A stretch of 64,000 nt of DNA from Streptococcus salivarius (GTDB lineage: Bacteria; Bacillota; Bacilli; Lactobacillales; Streptococcaceae): NCBI RefSeq assembly GCF_002094975.1, contig NZ_CP015283.1:791501-855500 (forward strand). The letters run 5' to 3'. Positions within the stretch are counted from its first letter, which is position 1. Every line of letters starts with the position of its first letter. The notes under the pieces are model-generated. The model had not been told where the DNA came from and searched no databases. It saw only the letters and a program-made list of their open reading frames with translations. Below are positions 28,321 through 39,002 of this stretch, piece by piece. The translations under genes were made by a program, and so were the position numbers.

Positions 28321-29034
28321 TTATAACGGCTTCTTGTTAGGCATCCCAGCACGACGTGGGTACTTATTTGGGGTTTCTTTTTTCTTATCGACAATGGTGA
28401 TATTACGTCCATCCCCATTAGGCAGTTTATAGTTCTCATTGAGAATAGGTTTGGCAAAAAGCAAGTTCAAGGCATTTTTAGCATCGGCTAGCTCTTCGTC
28501 AGCTGCTGCAGCTTTAAGTGCAATAAGTTGTCCACCCACCTTTAAGAAAGGAATGGTCAATTCTGAGAGAACCTGCATGCGTGCAACAGCACGGGCAGTT
28601 ACAATATCAAACTGAGCACGGAAGCCCTTGTCTTGTCCAAAATCCTCTGCACGTCCATGATAGAAGTGAACACCGCTGAGCTCAAGTTCATCGGCCAAGA
28701 GATTAAGGAAATTGATGCGTTTATTAAGAGAGTCAATAATAGTCACATCAAGCTCCGGGCAAAGGATTTTCATAGGGAGACTTGGAAATCCAGCTCCAGC
28801 TCCGATATCGAGAAGTCGAATAGTCTGATTTTTAATATGTCCTTGGAGAACAGGAGCTAGGGAATCGTAGAAATGTTTGAGGTAGACCTCGTCTCTTTCT
28901 GTGATTGCAGTAAGGTTAATCTTTTCGTTCCATTCTACCAAGAGCTCAAAGTAGCGTTGGAATTGGTCTTTTTGTTTTTGGCTGAGATCGAACCCTAGTT
29001 CTTTCAAAGCCTTGTAAAAATCTTCAGGTGTCAT
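28321..29034 (-). CDS. rsmG: 16S rRNA (guanine(527)-N7)-methyltransferase
   Basis: GidB/RsmG, 237 residues, methylates G527 of 16S rRNA with SAM. The Rossmann motif I is [17 protein letters not shown], followed by [10 protein letters not shown] and the VTARAVARM block. The basic C-terminal tail ends GMPNKKPL. First gene of the minus-strand rsmG-ktrB-ktrA group. Loss of this enzyme gives low-level streptomycin resistance in other bacteria (known). Confidence 0.94.
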   Translation of the reverse strand: MTPEDFYKALKELGFDLSQKQKDQFQRYFELLVEWNEKINLTAITERDEVYLKHFYDSLAPVLQGHIKNQTIRLLDIGAGAGFPSLPMKILCPELDVTIIDSLNKRINFLNLLADELELSGVHFYHGRAEDFGQDKGFRAQFDIVTARAVARMQVLSELTIPFLKVGGQLIALKAAAADEELADAKNALNLLFAKPILNENYKLPNGDGRNITIVDKKKETPNKYPRRAGMPNKKPL

Positions 29035-29332
29035 TTTATATTCCTTTTATATAGTTTCAATGCTCTTATTTTACCATAATTAAGAGCTTTCATCTAACGC
29101 TATAAGACAGATGGAAACTAGGTCTGAGTAAGTTTCTCATTAGCTTTGAAAAAAGTTCTAAGTTTAAGAAATATGTAATATTAAAGATGTTATTTTTTCT
29201 TAAAAATTTGATATAATACTAATTAAGTCTAAAATCATAATCATGCTCTCTAATGAAAAGTGAATGTGGGGGATTATGGTCTTGTGGATTGAAAATAGAT
29301 CCCTATGGGGAAATTTAATTTGAGGATTAAAA
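29035..29332 (+). promoter_or_regulatory. Intergenic region with promoter for the DUF177 gene
   Basis: Divergent region of 298 nt. GATATAATAC near 29210 gives a -10 (TATAAT), and a leader of about 115 nt follows. No clear -35, riboswitch or small gene was seen. Confidence 0.5.
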
Positions 29333-29869
29333 ATGATTTATCTTTCAGAAGTTAGAAAGTCTCCAGAAGGGCTCGCCTTTAACGAAGCACCTTCTTTGTT
29401 GGAGTCTATTAAAGAACGCTATGATCAAGTTTTAAATCTTGAACAGATTCAAGCAAGTGGGCAGGTAGTCTATGACAATGGTTTGTACCTTTTGGATTAT
29501 CAACTCAGCTATGATATTACCTTGCCATCTAGCCGTTCACTTGAACCTGTGACCCTTAGTTTTAACTATCCGGTTTCAGAAACCTTTATACAAGAGGCAG
29601 ATGCTGCTCTTCAAAAAGAATTAGTCGAAGAAAATCTAGTTCTTATCTTGGATGGGGATACTATTAATCTTGATGAGAGTATTCTAGATAATATTCTTCT
29701 TAATATTCCTTTGAGAGTACTAACACCTGAGGAAGAATCAGGACAAATTTCGCTCTCTGGGAATGACTGGGAAGTCTTGTCAGAAGAGGACTTTGCCGCA
29801 CTTCAACAGGAGAAAAAAGAGGCAAGTAATCCCTTTGCCCAATTGAACGGTCTTTTTGATGAAAATTAA
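29333..29869 (+). CDS. YceD/DUF177-family protein
   Basis: Acidic 178-residue cytoplasmic protein of the DUF177 (YceD) family, which in many bacteria sits before rpmF and is linked to 23S rRNA accumulation. Features seen are the N-terminal MIYLSEVRKSPEGLAFNEA, the central VVYDNGLYLLDYQLSYDI and an acidic C-terminus with NPFAQLNGLFDEN. Here it is not followed by rpmF but by covR after 155 nt. Confidence 0.75.
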   Translation: MIYLSEVRKSPEGLAFNEAPSLLESIKERYDQVLNLEQIQASGQVVYDNGLYLLDYQLSYDITLPSSRSLEPVTLSFNYPVSETFIQEADAALQKELVEENLVLILDGDTINLDESILDNILLNIPLRVLTPEEESGQISLSGNDWEVLSEEDFAALQQEKKEASNPFAQLNGLFDEN

Positions 29870-30024
29870 TTCAAAAAAACAAACTAAAAATGTTTGACAA
29901 TTTTAAAAATCTATATTATTATATCATTAGAAGTTAATTTTCGGATTTATTCATTGGGTAAATCTACAGACTTTTTAAGGGAAATGGAAGTCAAAAAATT
30001 TTAAGAAAGTGGTAAATACTTATT

Positions 30025-30714
30025 ATGAGCAAACGCATTTTGATTGTTGAAGATGAGAAAAACCTTGCTCGTTTTGTCTCTCTTGAACTTCAACACGAAG
30101 GATACGACGTTGTGACAGCAGACAACGGACGCGAAGGACTTGAAATGGCACTCGAGAAAGATTTCGATCTTATTCTCTTGGACCTTATGTTGCCTGAGAT
30201 GGACGGTTTTGAAGTAACACGTCGTCTCCAACAAGAAAAAGATACTTATATTATGATGATGACGGCTCGCGATTCAATCATGGACATTGTTGCTGGTTTG
30301 GACCGCGGTGCTGATGACTATATTGTAAAACCATTTGCGATTGAAGAATTGTTGGCACGTATCCGTGCAACCTTCCGTCGCCAAGATATCGAATCTGCTA
30401 AGAATGCACCAGCAAAAGCATCAACTTATCGTGATTTGAAATTGGATGTTCAAAACCGTACAGTTGTTCGTGGTGATGAAGCAATTCCATTGACAAAACG
30501 TGAGTTTGATTTGTTGAACACACTTTTGAGCAATATGAACCAAGTGATGACCCGTGAGGAACTCTTGCTTCAAGTTTGGAAATATGATGACGCCATCGAA
30601 ACAAACGTGGTAGATGTTTATATTCGTTATTTGCGTGGAAAAATCGACGTTCCAGGTAAGGAATCATATATTCAAACAGTACGAGGAATGGGTTACGTTA
30701 TCCGTGAAAAATGA
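30025..30714 (+). CDS. covR: Response regulator CovR (CsrR)
   Basis: OmpR-family regulator, 229 residues: receiver domain (phospho-Asp53 in LILLDLMLPEMDG) and winged-helix output (residues 135-228). In other streptococci CovR represses virulence, capsule and stress genes and responds to Mg2+ and host peptides (known). It overlaps covS by 4 nt. The upstream 155 nt are very AT-rich with a -10-like TATATTATTATAT stretch. The orthology call rests on high sequence familiarity and pairing with the kinase. Confidence 0.9.
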   Translation: MSKRILIVEDEKNLARFVSLELQHEGYDVVTADNGREGLEMALEKDFDLILLDLMLPEMDGFEVTRRLQQEKDTYIMMMTARDSIMDIVAGLDRGADDYIVKPFAIEELLARIRATFRRQDIESAKNAPAKASTYRDLKLDVQNRTVVRGDEAIPLTKREFDLLNTLLSNMNQVMTREELLLQVWKYDDAIETNVVDVYIRYLRGKIDVPGKESYIQTVRGMGYVIREK

Positions 30715-32240
30715 GTAAATTACAAGATAAATTATTTGGTAAAGTAACCATTAGAAAAAAGTTGACCATGACAACTGCTGTGGTCTTCTTTCTTGTATTG
30801 TCGTTGTTCACTCTGGTTGTTATTTTTTCAGCTAATACGCTTCTTTTGCAACGTGAACGTCAAAATGTAAACACTACAATCGCAAAAGTTGTTACTTACA
30901 TCGAAAAGGATTGGGATTCGGATGAAGAATTAAGTCCAGAACCGCTCTTAGCGGCTCTTTATTCGCCTAAAAATATCTATGCATCAATTATTAATGGCGT
31001 ACTTTCTGAAAAGCACTCTTTGGATGGTCAAGTTGCAATTTCTAATAAATTATATTCAAATCAGTCAGTTTTTGTGTATGACAAAAAAGGAACCTTTATC
31101 TTTACTTCTGAGGAGAATACAGATTCGCCTCCCGGTATGTCCGAGGTAAACAAACTGAAGTCAGTATCCTATAAAGGAAAGCGTGGTTTCTTACTACAAG
31201 TTCCAATTTACGGTAAGGATAAAAAGACCATCGTTGGCTATGCCCAGATTTTCCATGATTTGGAATTCTACTATGCTCTTAAAGAGCGTTTGGTTTTCTT
31301 GTTGATTTTCCTAGAAGTGGGGATGACTGTCCTAGTTATCGCAGCAACTGTAGTTGTCTTGACATCTATTCTTCGTCCGATGAGACAGTTGCACGAAACG
31401 ATGGGAGTTATTACCGATTCGCCAAGTGATTTGGAACTTCGTTCTAAGATTGAAAGTCACGATGAAATTGGTGATTTGGCGGTTAACTTTAACCGCATGA
31501 TGGATAAAATTCAAGAAAATAATCAGATGCAGATGCGTTTCTTGAGTGACGTCAGTCATGAATTGCGTACGCCGATTGCGGTTATCAAGGGGCATATGGA
31601 CCTCTTGCAACGTTGGGGTAAAAATGACCCTGAGATTCTTGAAGAAAGTCTTGAGGCTGCAAGTCACGAGGCCAACCGTATGACGATTATGATTAATGAT
31701 ATGTTGGATTCTATCCGTGTCAAAGGATCATTTGAAAATCATAGAAACGATACTTGTGATTTGAATTCTTCAATCCGTACGGTTATTGGGAACTTCCGTG
31801 TCTTGCATGAAGATTATCAATTTTATCTCAATGATTTCGAAAGTTCAGAGCGTCTAGCACAGATTTATAGTCAGCACTTTGAACAGGCGATCACCATTTT
31901 GATTGATAATGCGGTCAAGTATTCGCCTGTCAATAAGGAAATACAGGTTACTATTAAAGCATTGGAAGATGAAATGTTGGTACAAGTGCAAGATAACGGT
32001 GAGGGGATTTCAAAAGAAGATATCAATCATATTTTTGAACGTTTCTATCGTTCAGATAAGGCGCGTAACCGTACAACAACTCAATCTGGTGTTGGTATTG
32101 GTTTGTCAATCCTTTATCAAATTGTGGAAGCTTATCGCTGCCGTATTGATGTTAGTTCTGAACTTGGTGTTGGAACACGTTTCGACCTTTACATTCCATT
32201 TGCAGATCGAGAAACGACGACACCTCAACTTGAGCTTTAA
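30711..32240 (+). CDS. covS: Sensor histidine kinase CovS (CsrS)
   Basis: Membrane kinase of 509 residues: TM1 (about 20-45), extracytoplasmic sensor of about 150 residues, TM2 (about 195-220), HAMP (LRPMRQLHE region), HisKA with SDVSHELRTP (phospho-His) and HATPase with the N-box DNAVKYSP and G-boxes DNGEGISKED and GVGIGLSI. It starts inside covR. A terminator follows at 32279. It phosphorylates and dephosphorylates CovR. Confidence 0.9.
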   Translation: MSKLQDKLFGKVTIRKKLTMTTAVVFFLVLSLFTLVVIFSANTLLLQRERQNVNTTIAKVVTYIEKDWDSDEELSPEPLLAALYSPKNIYASIINGVLSEKHSLDGQVAISNKLYSNQSVFVYDKKGTFIFTSEENTDSPPGMSEVNKLKSVSYKGKRGFLLQVPIYGKDKKTIVGYAQIFHDLEFYYALKERLVFLLIFLEVGMTVLVIAATVVVLTSILRPMRQLHETMGVITDSPSDLELRSKIESHDEIGDLAVNFNRMMDKIQENNQMQMRFLSDVSHELRTPIAVIKGHMDLLQRWGKNDPEILEESLEAASHEANRMTIMINDMLDSIRVKGSFENHRNDTCDLNSSIRTVIGNFRVLHEDYQFYLNDFESSERLAQIYSQHFEQAITILIDNAVKYSPVNKEIQVTIKALEDEMLVQVQDNGEGISKEDINHIFERFYRSDKARNRTTTQSGVGIGLSILYQIVEAYRCRIDVSSELGVGTRFDLYIPFADRETTTPQLEL

Positions 32241-32278
32241 ATCAATTTATAAGAGACTTAGAGTGATTCTTGGTCATG

Positions 32279-32307
32279 AGCACGCCTCGTTTAGGGCGTG
32301 CTTTTTA
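32279..32307 (+). terminator. covRS terminator
   Basis: AGCACGCC-TCGTTTAG-GGCGTGCT followed by TTTT. Confidence 0.9.
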
Positions 32308-32361
32308 TGTGTTTTTATGGTAAAATAGAGTACCGAATTTCAAAGATTGGTGGTGAAGTGC

Positions 32362-32841
32362 ATGCGTTGTCCAAAATGTCAACATAATAAATCTAGTGTT
32401 ATCGATAGCCGTCAGGCAGAGGATGGGAATACTATTCGTCGTCGTCGTGAGTGTGATTCTTGTCATGCTCGTTTTACAACATTTGAGCGTGTGGAAGAGG
32501 TTCCACTTTTGGTTGTCAAAAAAGACGGTACTCGTGAACAATTCTCTCGCGACAAGATTTTCAATGGTATCTTGATGAGTGCTCAGAAGCGTCCGGTTTC
32601 TAGTGAGGATATCGAAAATGCCATCACCCGTATTGAGCAAAACATTCGCCGTAACCATGATGGAGAGGTTGAGAGTGATGTCATTGGGAATTTAGTGATG
32701 AAAGAACTCGCTGACCTTGATGAAATTACTTATGTACGTTTTGCCAGTGTCTACCGTTCTTTCAAAGATGTTGATGAGATTGAAGAGTTGCTTCAAGAAA
32801 TCACCAAGACTGTACGTGCGAAAAAAGAGTCTAAAAAATGA
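32362..32841 (+). CDS. nrdR: Transcriptional repressor NrdR
   Basis: Zn-ribbon/ATP-cone repressor of ribonucleotide reductase genes, 159 residues. The Zn-ribbon is MRCPKCQ...CDSCHARF at the N-terminus; the ATP-cone spans residues 48-138 ([15 protein letters not shown]). The start is the ATG at 32362, giving the family N-terminus; an upstream GTG at 32347 would add five residues with no family match. It overlaps dnaB by 4 nt, the common nrdR-dnaB-dnaI order in Firmicutes. Confidence 0.95.
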   Translation: MRCPKCQHNKSSVIDSRQAEDGNTIRRRRECDSCHARFTTFERVEEVPLLVVKKDGTREQFSRDKIFNGILMSAQKRPVSSEDIENAITRIEQNIRRNHDGEVESDVIGNLVMKELADLDEITYVRFASVYRSFKDVDEIEELLQEITKTVRAKKESKK

Positions 32842-34013
32842 GACCTATTGAAGAATTTGTCTATGTTGGCAATCAGGTTATCGTTCCCGATCAGGCAAGT
32901 CTGATGCGTTGCTACTATCCCATTATTGGGGGTGAGGGATACGCTCTCTACCAGTATTTCGTGGCTTTTTATGACAATGGGAATCACCGCCATAAGTTTG
33001 CGGCTATTCTGAACCACCTTAACTTTGGAATGCAGCCCCTTCAGGAAGCACTGGCGGTTCTGACAGCAGTAGATCTTTTGGCCCTTTACCAGTCCCCTCA
33101 AGGGTTTTATGTTATAGAGCTTAAGTCTCCCTTATCAATTGAACAGTTTTTAAAACATGCCGTTTATAGTTCACTTCTCGAGCAAAAGATTAGTGAACCA
33201 GCAGTAGATGCTTTGAAACCTGCAGGTCTACAAGGCTTGCAAGATTTATCTAAACGTTTTTCGGATGTCTTTACCGATGAGCGTTTGGCTCAAAAGTCTG
33301 TGTCTGAAATCAAGCCCAAAAATTCATTTGATTTAAGCAGTTTCAGGAATCGTATGCAGGCTGACGGACTTGTATTTACAGATGAAAAGACAGATGTGCC
33401 AGAAATCTATAAATTGTCTGAAACTCATGGCATGAATTGGTATGACACCTATCTCTTAGCGAAAAAGACAGCCGTGAACCACCAGATTATTGTCAAGCGT
33501 ATGCAGGTGCAATTAGAACAGGCTCAAGCTCAAACATTGGGTGGTGATTCTGTTTTGACGGAGACGGAGAAAAAGATTCTTAAAGCGGTTAGGTCCGAAA
33601 AGCCTATAGATTACTTGCAAAGTGCTAAAGGCCCAAGCGGGACTGTGACTAATTCTGAGAAGCAGATTCTCACGGATTTGGCACAAAGAGGCTTTATGGA
33701 TGAGGTCATTAACCTCATGGTTGCCTACAGTTTGGGACGGACACGTTCGACGAATGTGAATCGAGAGTATATCTCTAAACTTGCCAACGATTTTGCCTTT
33801 AAGAATATCGTCACTGCTGAACAGGGGCTTTTAGCTTTGCGTAGTGGTTACGATAAGAAATCACAGCAAGCAAAAGCTGATTCTAAGAAGAAAACAAATG
33901 TGCCGAGCTGGAGTAATCCAGATTATGATAATCAAACTAGTCAGGCTGATCAGGCCAAGTTGGATGAAATTAGACGTCGAGCTTTGGCAAAACTAGAAAA
34001 AGGAAAGGAGTAG
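32838..34013 (+). CDS. dnaB: Replication initiation and membrane attachment protein DnaB
   Basis: Firmicutes-type DnaB (not the helicase), a helicase-loading co-factor at oriC and at restart sites. Its 391 residues contain two DnaB/DnaD-type domains, one N-terminal (about 1-110) and one at 200-330 with the YxxxIxxW-like helix. The basic C-terminal tail ends [13 protein letters not shown]. It is followed 3 nt later by dnaI, its helicase-loader partner. Confidence 0.92.
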   Translation: MRPIEEFVYVGNQVIVPDQASLMRCYYPIIGGEGYALYQYFVAFYDNGNHRHKFAAILNHLNFGMQPLQEALAVLTAVDLLALYQSPQGFYVIELKSPLSIEQFLKHAVYSSLLEQKISEPAVDALKPAGLQGLQDLSKRFSDVFTDERLAQKSVSEIKPKNSFDLSSFRNRMQADGLVFTDEKTDVPEIYKLSETHGMNWYDTYLLAKKTAVNHQIIVKRMQVQLEQAQAQTLGGDSVLTETEKKILKAVRSEKPIDYLQSAKGPSGTVTNSEKQILTDLAQRGFMDEVINLMVAYSLGRTRSTNVNREYISKLANDFAFKNIVTAEQGLLALRSGYDKKSQQAKADSKKKTNVPSWSNPDYDNQTSQADQAKLDEIRRRALAKLEKGKE

Positions 34014-34016
34014 CCT

Positions 34017-34919
34017 ATGGAAAGAGTTGGACAAACCCTAAACCGAGCAGGGCATCATGGGTCTGGCAATGCAACAGATTTAACGAAGCAAATTTTGGCA
34101 GATCCAAGAGTGGCTAGCTTTATTCAAGAGCATAGCCTAAGCCAGGATGAAATCAAGCGTAGTCTTCCTAAGTTTAATCAATTCCTGGTGGAATGCCGTA
34201 AGGTCAAAGAAGGTGATGCCTCGTATATTGCCAAAGGGTATGAGCCGATTCTGACCATGAATGAAGGCTACGCTGATGTCACCTATAAGGAGACGCGTCA
34301 GCTCAAAGAGCAACAAGAACAGCAGGCTATTGCTAAACGGATTAATTTGGTGAGTCTGCCTCAGTCTTATCGTAAGATTACCTTTGCGGACATTGCTCTA
34401 GATGATGTGGCTCGTGTTGATACCTTTGAGAGTCTCGTGGATTTTGTGGCGAATTACCCTAGTCCAGACCAGAAAGGCCTTTATATCTACGGAGACATGG
34501 GGGTTGGAAAATCCTTCATGTTGGCTGCTATGGCTCATGAACTTTCTGAAACCAAGAAGGTTGCGACGACCATTATTCATTACCCATCATTTACTATTGA
34601 TGTTAAAAATGGAATCAAGGATGGTTCTGTCAAGGAACAAATTGATGCTGTCAAACAGGCGGAAGTCTTGGTTCTAGATGATATCGGTGCAGAACAATTC
34701 TCTTCTTGGATTAGGGATGATGTTTTGCAAGTTATCCTCCAGCATCGCATGATTGAGGAGCTTCCTACCTTCTTTACGTCTAACTATAGTTTTGCGGATT
34801 TAGAAGCGAAGCTATCCAATGGACGTCAAGGAGATGAGACTTGGCAGGCCAAACGTGTGATGGAGCGTATCCGTTTTCTAGCCAAAGAGGTTCACTTGAA
34901 GGGTGTTAATCGCCGTTAG
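34017..34919 (+). CDS. dnaI: Primosomal protein DnaI (helicase loader)
   Basis: AAA+ ATPase, 300 residues, that loads the replicative helicase DnaC onto DNA. The N-terminal helicase-binding domain (1-110) is followed by the AAA+ core with Walker A GDMGVGKSFM (near residue 161), Walker B VLVLDDIGAE, sensor-1 FTSNYS and the arginine-finger helix VMERIRFL. It follows dnaB directly. A gap of about 100 nt precedes der. Confidence 0.93.
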   Translation: MERVGQTLNRAGHHGSGNATDLTKQILADPRVASFIQEHSLSQDEIKRSLPKFNQFLVECRKVKEGDASYIAKGYEPILTMNEGYADVTYKETRQLKEQQEQQAIAKRINLVSLPQSYRKITFADIALDDVARVDTFESLVDFVANYPSPDQKGLYIYGDMGVGKSFMLAAMAHELSETKKVATTIIHYPSFTIDVKNGIKDGSVKEQIDAVKQAEVLVLDDIGAEQFSSWIRDDVLQVILQHRMIEELPTFFTSNYSFADLEAKLSNGRQGDETWQAKRVMERIRFLAKEVHLKGVNRR

Positions 34920-35023
34920 GGTGATCCTAATAATGATAAAGAATAAGAGAGTTTGCTTTCCTTGGTGGAAGTGAGACTGCTAAATGAAGAAAGGAATCCC
35001 TATTTAATCAGGGACTTAAACAT

Positions 35024-36334
35024 ATGACATTACCTACAGTTGCTATCGTGGGTCGCCCAAACGTTGGGAAATCGACCCTATTTAACCGAATTGCGGGTGA
35101 ACGTATCTCTATCGTCGAAGACGTTGAAGGGGTAACACGTGACCGTATTTATACCTCTGCTGAATGGCTTAATCGCCAGTTTAGCTTGATTGATACTGGT
35201 GGTATCGATGATGTTGATGCACCATTTATGGAACAAATTAAGCACCAAGCTGACATTGCCATGACTGAAGCTGACGTTATTGTCTTTGTCGTCTCAGGTA
35301 AGGAAGGCGTGACAGACGCGGACGAGTACGTTGCTCGTATTCTCTATAAGACCAACAAGCCAGTTATCTTGGCGGTAAATAAAGTGGATAACCCTGAGAT
35401 GCGTGCAGATATCTATGATTTTTATTCTCTAGGTCTTGGTGATCCTTATCCAGTTTCATCTGTTCACGGTATTGGTACAGGGGATGTTCTCGATGCTATC
35501 GTTGAAAACCTTCCAACAGAAGTTGAAGAAGAAAATCCAGATATCATTCGTTTTAGTTTGATTGGACGTCCAAACGTCGGAAAATCAAGCTTGATTAACG
35601 CCATTTTGGGTGAGGACCGAGTGATTGCCAGCCCGATTGCTGGTACGACTCGAGATGCCATTGATACAAACTTTGTGGACAGTGAAGGTCAAGAGTATAC
35701 CATGATTGACACCGCTGGTATGCGTAAATCTGGTAAGGTTTATGAAAACACAGAAAAATACTCTGTCATGCGTTCAATGCGTGCCATTGACCGTTCTGAT
35801 ATCGTCCTTATGGTTATCAATGCCGAAGAAGGTATCCGTGAGTATGATAAGCGTATTGCTGGTTTTGCCCATGAAGCTGGTAAAGGGATTATCATCGTAG
35901 TTAACAAATGGGATACGATTAAGAAAGACAATCATACCGTTGCTAACTGGGAAGCAGATATCCGTGATCAGTTCCAATTCTTGAGCTATGCACCAATTAT
36001 CTTTGTATCGGCTGAGACGAAACAACGTCTTAACAAGTTGCCAGAGATGATTAAACGCATCAGTGAGAGTCAAAATCGTCGTATTTCATCAGCTGTTTTG
36101 AATGATGTTATCATGGATGCCATTGCCATCAACCCAACACCAACTGACAAAGGAAAACGCCTTAAGATTTTCTACGGCACACAAGTTTCGGTTAAACCAC
36201 CAACATTTGTTATCTTTGTCAATGAAGAAGAGCTTATGCACTTCTCATACATGCGTTTCTTGGAAAATCAAATTCGTCAAGCCTTTGGTTTTGAGGGAAC
36301 ACCAATTCATTTGATTGCTCGTAAACGTAAATAA
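35024..36334 (+). CDS. der: Ribosome-associated GTPase Der (EngA)
   Basis: Double-GTPase 50S assembly factor, 436 residues. G domain 1 starts [13 protein letters not shown] (residue 9), with DTGG and NKVD. G domain 2 starts [13 protein letters not shown] (near residue 181), with DTAGMRKSG and NKWD. The C-terminal KH-like domain (355-436) ends with a basic tail. Essential in most bacteria. Confidence 0.96.
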   Translation: MTLPTVAIVGRPNVGKSTLFNRIAGERISIVEDVEGVTRDRIYTSAEWLNRQFSLIDTGGIDDVDAPFMEQIKHQADIAMTEADVIVFVVSGKEGVTDADEYVARILYKTNKPVILAVNKVDNPEMRADIYDFYSLGLGDPYPVSSVHGIGTGDVLDAIVENLPTEVEEENPDIIRFSLIGRPNVGKSSLINAILGEDRVIASPIAGTTRDAIDTNFVDSEGQEYTMIDTAGMRKSGKVYENTEKYSVMRSMRAIDRSDIVLMVINAEEGIREYDKRIAGFAHEAGKGIIIVVNKWDTIKKDNHTVANWEADIRDQFQFLSYAPIIFVSAETKQRLNKLPEMIKRISESQNRRISSAVLNDVIMDAIAINPTPTDKGKRLKIFYGTQVSVKPPTFVIFVNEEELMHFSYMRFLENQIRQAFGFEGTPIHLIARKRK

Positions 36335-36377
36335 AAAAGAGACCAACCAGAATAGAATCTTTATGGGTTGGTCTTTT
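36335..36377 (+). terminator. der terminator
   Basis: GACCAACC / GGTTGGTC stem followed by TTTT. Confidence 0.85.
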
Positions 36378-36397
36378 ATCATTGTAAGGAGAAAACG

Positions 36398-37027
36398 ATG
36401 TTAGAAAATGTTCAAGCTTATTTGTCAAAACAGGGAGTTAAGTATATCAAACCTGAAAAAGCCGGTCCACATAAGGAAGAGATGGAAGACCTCAAGGCAC
36501 TTGGTCAAGTAGCTCGTAAGGAGATGCAGACTTTAGCAAAACTTCTAGAGGAGCGTTTGGCACCCTTTAAGATGGATCGTGTCAGTAATTGGGCCAATCA
36601 AGCACAAATATGTCGTCCGCACTTTTGGTGCTATTACAGGGCCCCTGAGGATAGTTTAGACGATGTTGCTATGGCGATTCGACTTTATGGTCAGTCTGAA
36701 AAATGGGGGATTTCAGTAGAAGTTAGCTTTGTCGAACGTAAAAAATCAGATACTACTTTAGCTAAGCAACATAAGGTCCTAGACTTACCGATTGCACCCT
36801 CTCTATACTATTTTGCCCAGGAAAATGGTGTCAGTCATCGTGTGGAAGGAACTGAAGAAAATCGTCAGATGCTTAAAGAAGCAGTTAGAGATGGTCGTGT
36901 TCGTAAGGTGTTGGTCAAATATGATGTCCCTGTGACTGCTAGTGAAACAATGGAAGAGTTGGTAGAAGAACTCGCTGATGGATTCTATAAGTTGAAACCA
37001 TACTACGAGGAAGCTAATCAAAACTAA
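36398..37027 (+). CDS. Conserved protein of unknown function
   Basis: A soluble protein of 209 residues starting MLENVQAYLSKQGVKYIKP after TAAGGAG. An upstream in-frame ATG lies in the der terminator and is not used here. The N-terminal half is helical and charged. A central block HFWCYYRAPEDSLDD and AIRLYGQSEKWGISVEVSF suggests an alpha/beta fold. I do not recognise a catalytic motif or signal peptide and do not assign a function. Monocistronic, between two terminators. Confidence 0.75.
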   Translation: MLENVQAYLSKQGVKYIKPEKAGPHKEEMEDLKALGQVARKEMQTLAKLLEERLAPFKMDRVSNWANQAQICRPHFWCYYRAPEDSLDDVAMAIRLYGQSEKWGISVEVSFVERKKSDTTLAKQHKVLDLPIAPSLYYFAQENGVSHRVEGTEENRQMLKEAVRDGRVRKVLVKYDVPVTASETMEELVEELADGFYKLKPYYEEANQN

Positions 37028-37029
37028 AA

Positions 37030-37056
37030 AAATCTCCAGTTTTTTCTGGAGATTTC
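37030..37056. terminator. Bidirectional terminator, unknown gene / serS
   Basis: AATCTCCAG-TTTTTT-CTGGAGATT perfect 9-bp stem between convergent genes. Confidence 0.88.
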
Positions 37057-37062
37057 TCTTAT

Positions 37063-38340
37063 TTATTTTGGTGAAATCACTTCAGCACCACCCATGTAAG
37101 GACGAAGAACTTCAGGGATAGTTACTGAACCATCTTCGTTTTGGTAGTTTTCAAGGATAGCGGCTACTGTACGTCCAACAGCAAGTCCTGAACCGTTAAG
37201 AGTGTGAAGAAGTTTTACTTTACCATCGGCTTCGTCACGGTAACGGATTTGTGCACGACGGGCTTGGAAATCTTCTGTGTTTGAACATGAAGAAATTTCG
37301 CGGTAAGTGTTTTGTGCTGGAATCCAAACTTCCAAGTCGTAAGTTTTCGCAGCTGAGAATCCCATATCGCCAGTACACAAAGTGATGACACGGTATGGCA
37401 AGTTAAGTTTTTGAAGGATGTTTTCAGCGTTAACTACCATTTTTTCCAACTCATCATATGAGTCCTCAGGTTTTGAGAATTTGACCATTTCAACCTTGTG
37501 GAATTGGTGAAGACGAATCAAACCACGTGTATCACGACCAGCTGAACCAGCTTCTGAACGGAATGAAGGGCTCATAGCTGTGAAGTAGATTGGCAATTCT
37601 TTACCGTCAAGGATTTCACCACGGTAGTAGTTTGTCAAAGGAACTTCAGCTGTTGGGATAAGGACGTAGTCAGTACCGTCAAGCTCGAAAGTATCTTCCT
37701 TGAATTTTGGATATTGACCAGTACCGAACATTGAGTCGTGGTTAACCATGTAAGGTGTGATCATCTCAGTGTAACCTTCTTTAGCGTGCTCATCCAACAT
37801 GAAGTTGTAGATCGCACGTTCCAATTTTGCTCCAAGGCCTTTGTAGAAGAGAAAGCGAGAACCAGTGACTTTAGCACCACGTTCCCAATCTAGGATACCA
37901 AGGTCTTCCCCAAGATCCCAGTGAGCTTTAACTTCAAAATCAAAGTCACGAGGTGTTCCCCAACGACGAACTTCTACGTTCTCGTCTTCGTCAGCACCTA
38001 CTGGAACAGAGTCATTTGGTGTGTTTGGAAGTGTCACAACGATGGCATTAAGCTTCTCATCGATAGCAGCAAGTTCTGCATCAATCTCCTTAATTTCTGC
38101 AGAGACTTTTTGCATTGCTGCAATTTGTTCGGAAGCATCTTCTTTGTTACGCTTAGCTTGAGCGATACCATCTGAAGCAATGTTACGTTGAGCCTTGAGT
38201 TCTTCAGATTTGATAAGAAGTTCACGACGTTTAACATCAAGCTCTTTGAGTTCATTTAAAGTTTCAGCAGCGACACCACGTGTAGCCAATTTTTCGGCAA
38301 GGGCATCGAAGTCGTTACGAATACGTTTTACATCTAACAT
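37063..38340 (-). CDS. serS: Seryl-tRNA synthetase
   Basis: Class II aminoacyl-tRNA synthetase, 425 residues, starting [18 protein letters not shown]. The N-terminal long coiled-coil arm (residues 27-105) grips the tRNA variable arm. Class II motif 2 ([25 protein letters not shown]) and motif 3 ([17 protein letters not shown]) are clear. The frame runs on upstream through the T-box leader; the ATG at 38340 with AGGAAC is the right start. Controlled by the serS T-box. Confidence 0.95.
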   Translation of the reverse strand: MLDVKRIRNDFDALAEKLATRGVAAETLNELKELDVKRRELLIKSEELKAQRNIASDGIAQAKRNKEDASEQIAAMQKVSAEIKEIDAELAAIDEKLNAIVVTLPNTPNDSVPVGADEDENVEVRRWGTPRDFDFEVKAHWDLGEDLGILDWERGAKVTGSRFLFYKGLGAKLERAIYNFMLDEHAKEGYTEMITPYMVNHDSMFGTGQYPKFKEDTFELDGTDYVLIPTAEVPLTNYYRGEILDGKELPIYFTAMSPSFRSEAGSAGRDTRGLIRLHQFHKVEMVKFSKPEDSYDELEKMVVNAENILQKLNLPYRVITLCTGDMGFSAAKTYDLEVWIPAQNTYREISSCSNTEDFQARRAQIRYRDEADGKVKLLHTLNGSGLAVGRTVAAILENYQNEDGSVTIPEVLRPYMGGAEVISPK

Positions 38341-38351
38341 AAGTTCCTCCA

Positions 38352-38535
38352 AAAAGTAAAACACTCCAGTGAAAGTGTTGGAGTGACATAGGCCACGGTT
38401 CCATCCAACTTCACAGGAGTGCACTTGTTTATGTTTTTAATTATTAGAAACGGTAGAATTTCGTAGGTCAACCCTACCTGCTCGCAGCAACCGCAGGCTT
38501 TCTGTAAGGGTCTAGCTAGTACTTATCCGTCTGTT
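38352..38535 (-). promoter_or_regulatory. T-box riboswitch of serS
   Basis: Reading on the minus strand: a TATAAT -10 near 38535, a long stem I region, then the T-box core GTTGGATGGAACCGTGG (about 38395-38411). A terminator follows, CACTCCA ... TGGAGTG with TTTT. Uncharged tRNA-Ser binding should open the terminator. The specifier codon was not assigned with certainty. Confidence 0.93.
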
Positions 38536-38549
38536 ATATTATACAAAAA

Positions 38550-38924
38550 TTATGATTTTTTGGCAAATAAACCTTTGAGTCGAGCCCCAATAGTTTGAAT
38601 GAGAGTTGGTAGCTTGACGACTTTTTCATTGCCAAGGTGTTCCCTAGCAATTTTTAGAATCTTCCCAGAATCTTTAGAAGCAAAGAGGAATTTGCTCTTG
38701 TCTGTCAACACTTCAAAGTGACGGCTAATTCTCTTTCCTGATACATTCGCACCGATTTGAGTAATGCTAGTCCATGGGATTTGAATGTATTGCTCGACAT
38801 TGACATCTGGGTAGAATTCAAGAGCCACATCTCCGATTAGAAATTTGCCGACTTTCCCCCCGATAGCCATGTAGGAAACGCCTGTTGTATGCAATTCAAC
38901 TGTTTTGTTTAGTGATTGTGCCAT
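38550..38924 (-). CDS. manO: ManO regulator/accessory protein, copy A
   Basis: DUF956-family protein, 124 residues, always next to mannose-class PTS genes in streptococci; its exact role is not settled. Conserved pieces are TGVSYMAIGGKVGKFLIGDVALEFYPD and WTSITQIGANVSGKRI. It lies 78 nt behind manN, after a terminator-like hairpin and a small promoter (TATAAT near 38955), so it may be partly uncoupled from manLMN. The other copy (42070) has only 12 nt between manN and manO. Confidence 0.85.
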   Translation of the reverse strand: MAQSLNKTVELHTTGVSYMAIGGKVGKFLIGDVALEFYPDVNVEQYIQIPWTSITQIGANVSGKRISRHFEVLTDKSKFLFASKDSGKILKIAREHLGNEKVVKLPTLIQTIGARLKGLFAKKS

Positions 38925-38964
38925 ATCTATCTCGCTTTTTGATTGTAGTACCTTTATTATAGCA

Positions 38965-38996
38965 TAAGAAAAGAGTTCAGCTTTGCTAAACTCTTA
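38965..38996 (-). terminator. Hairpin between manN and manO (copy A)
   Basis: AGAGTTTAGC-AAA-GCTGAACTCT with one mismatch, then CTTTTCTT in the minus direction. Probably a partial terminator. Confidence 0.6.
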
Positions 38997-39002
38997 CTCT
39001 TT

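Noticed and set aside
38341..38424. 28-residue N-terminal extension of SerS
   Set aside because: It is the T-box terminator region read as protein; the family start is at 38340.
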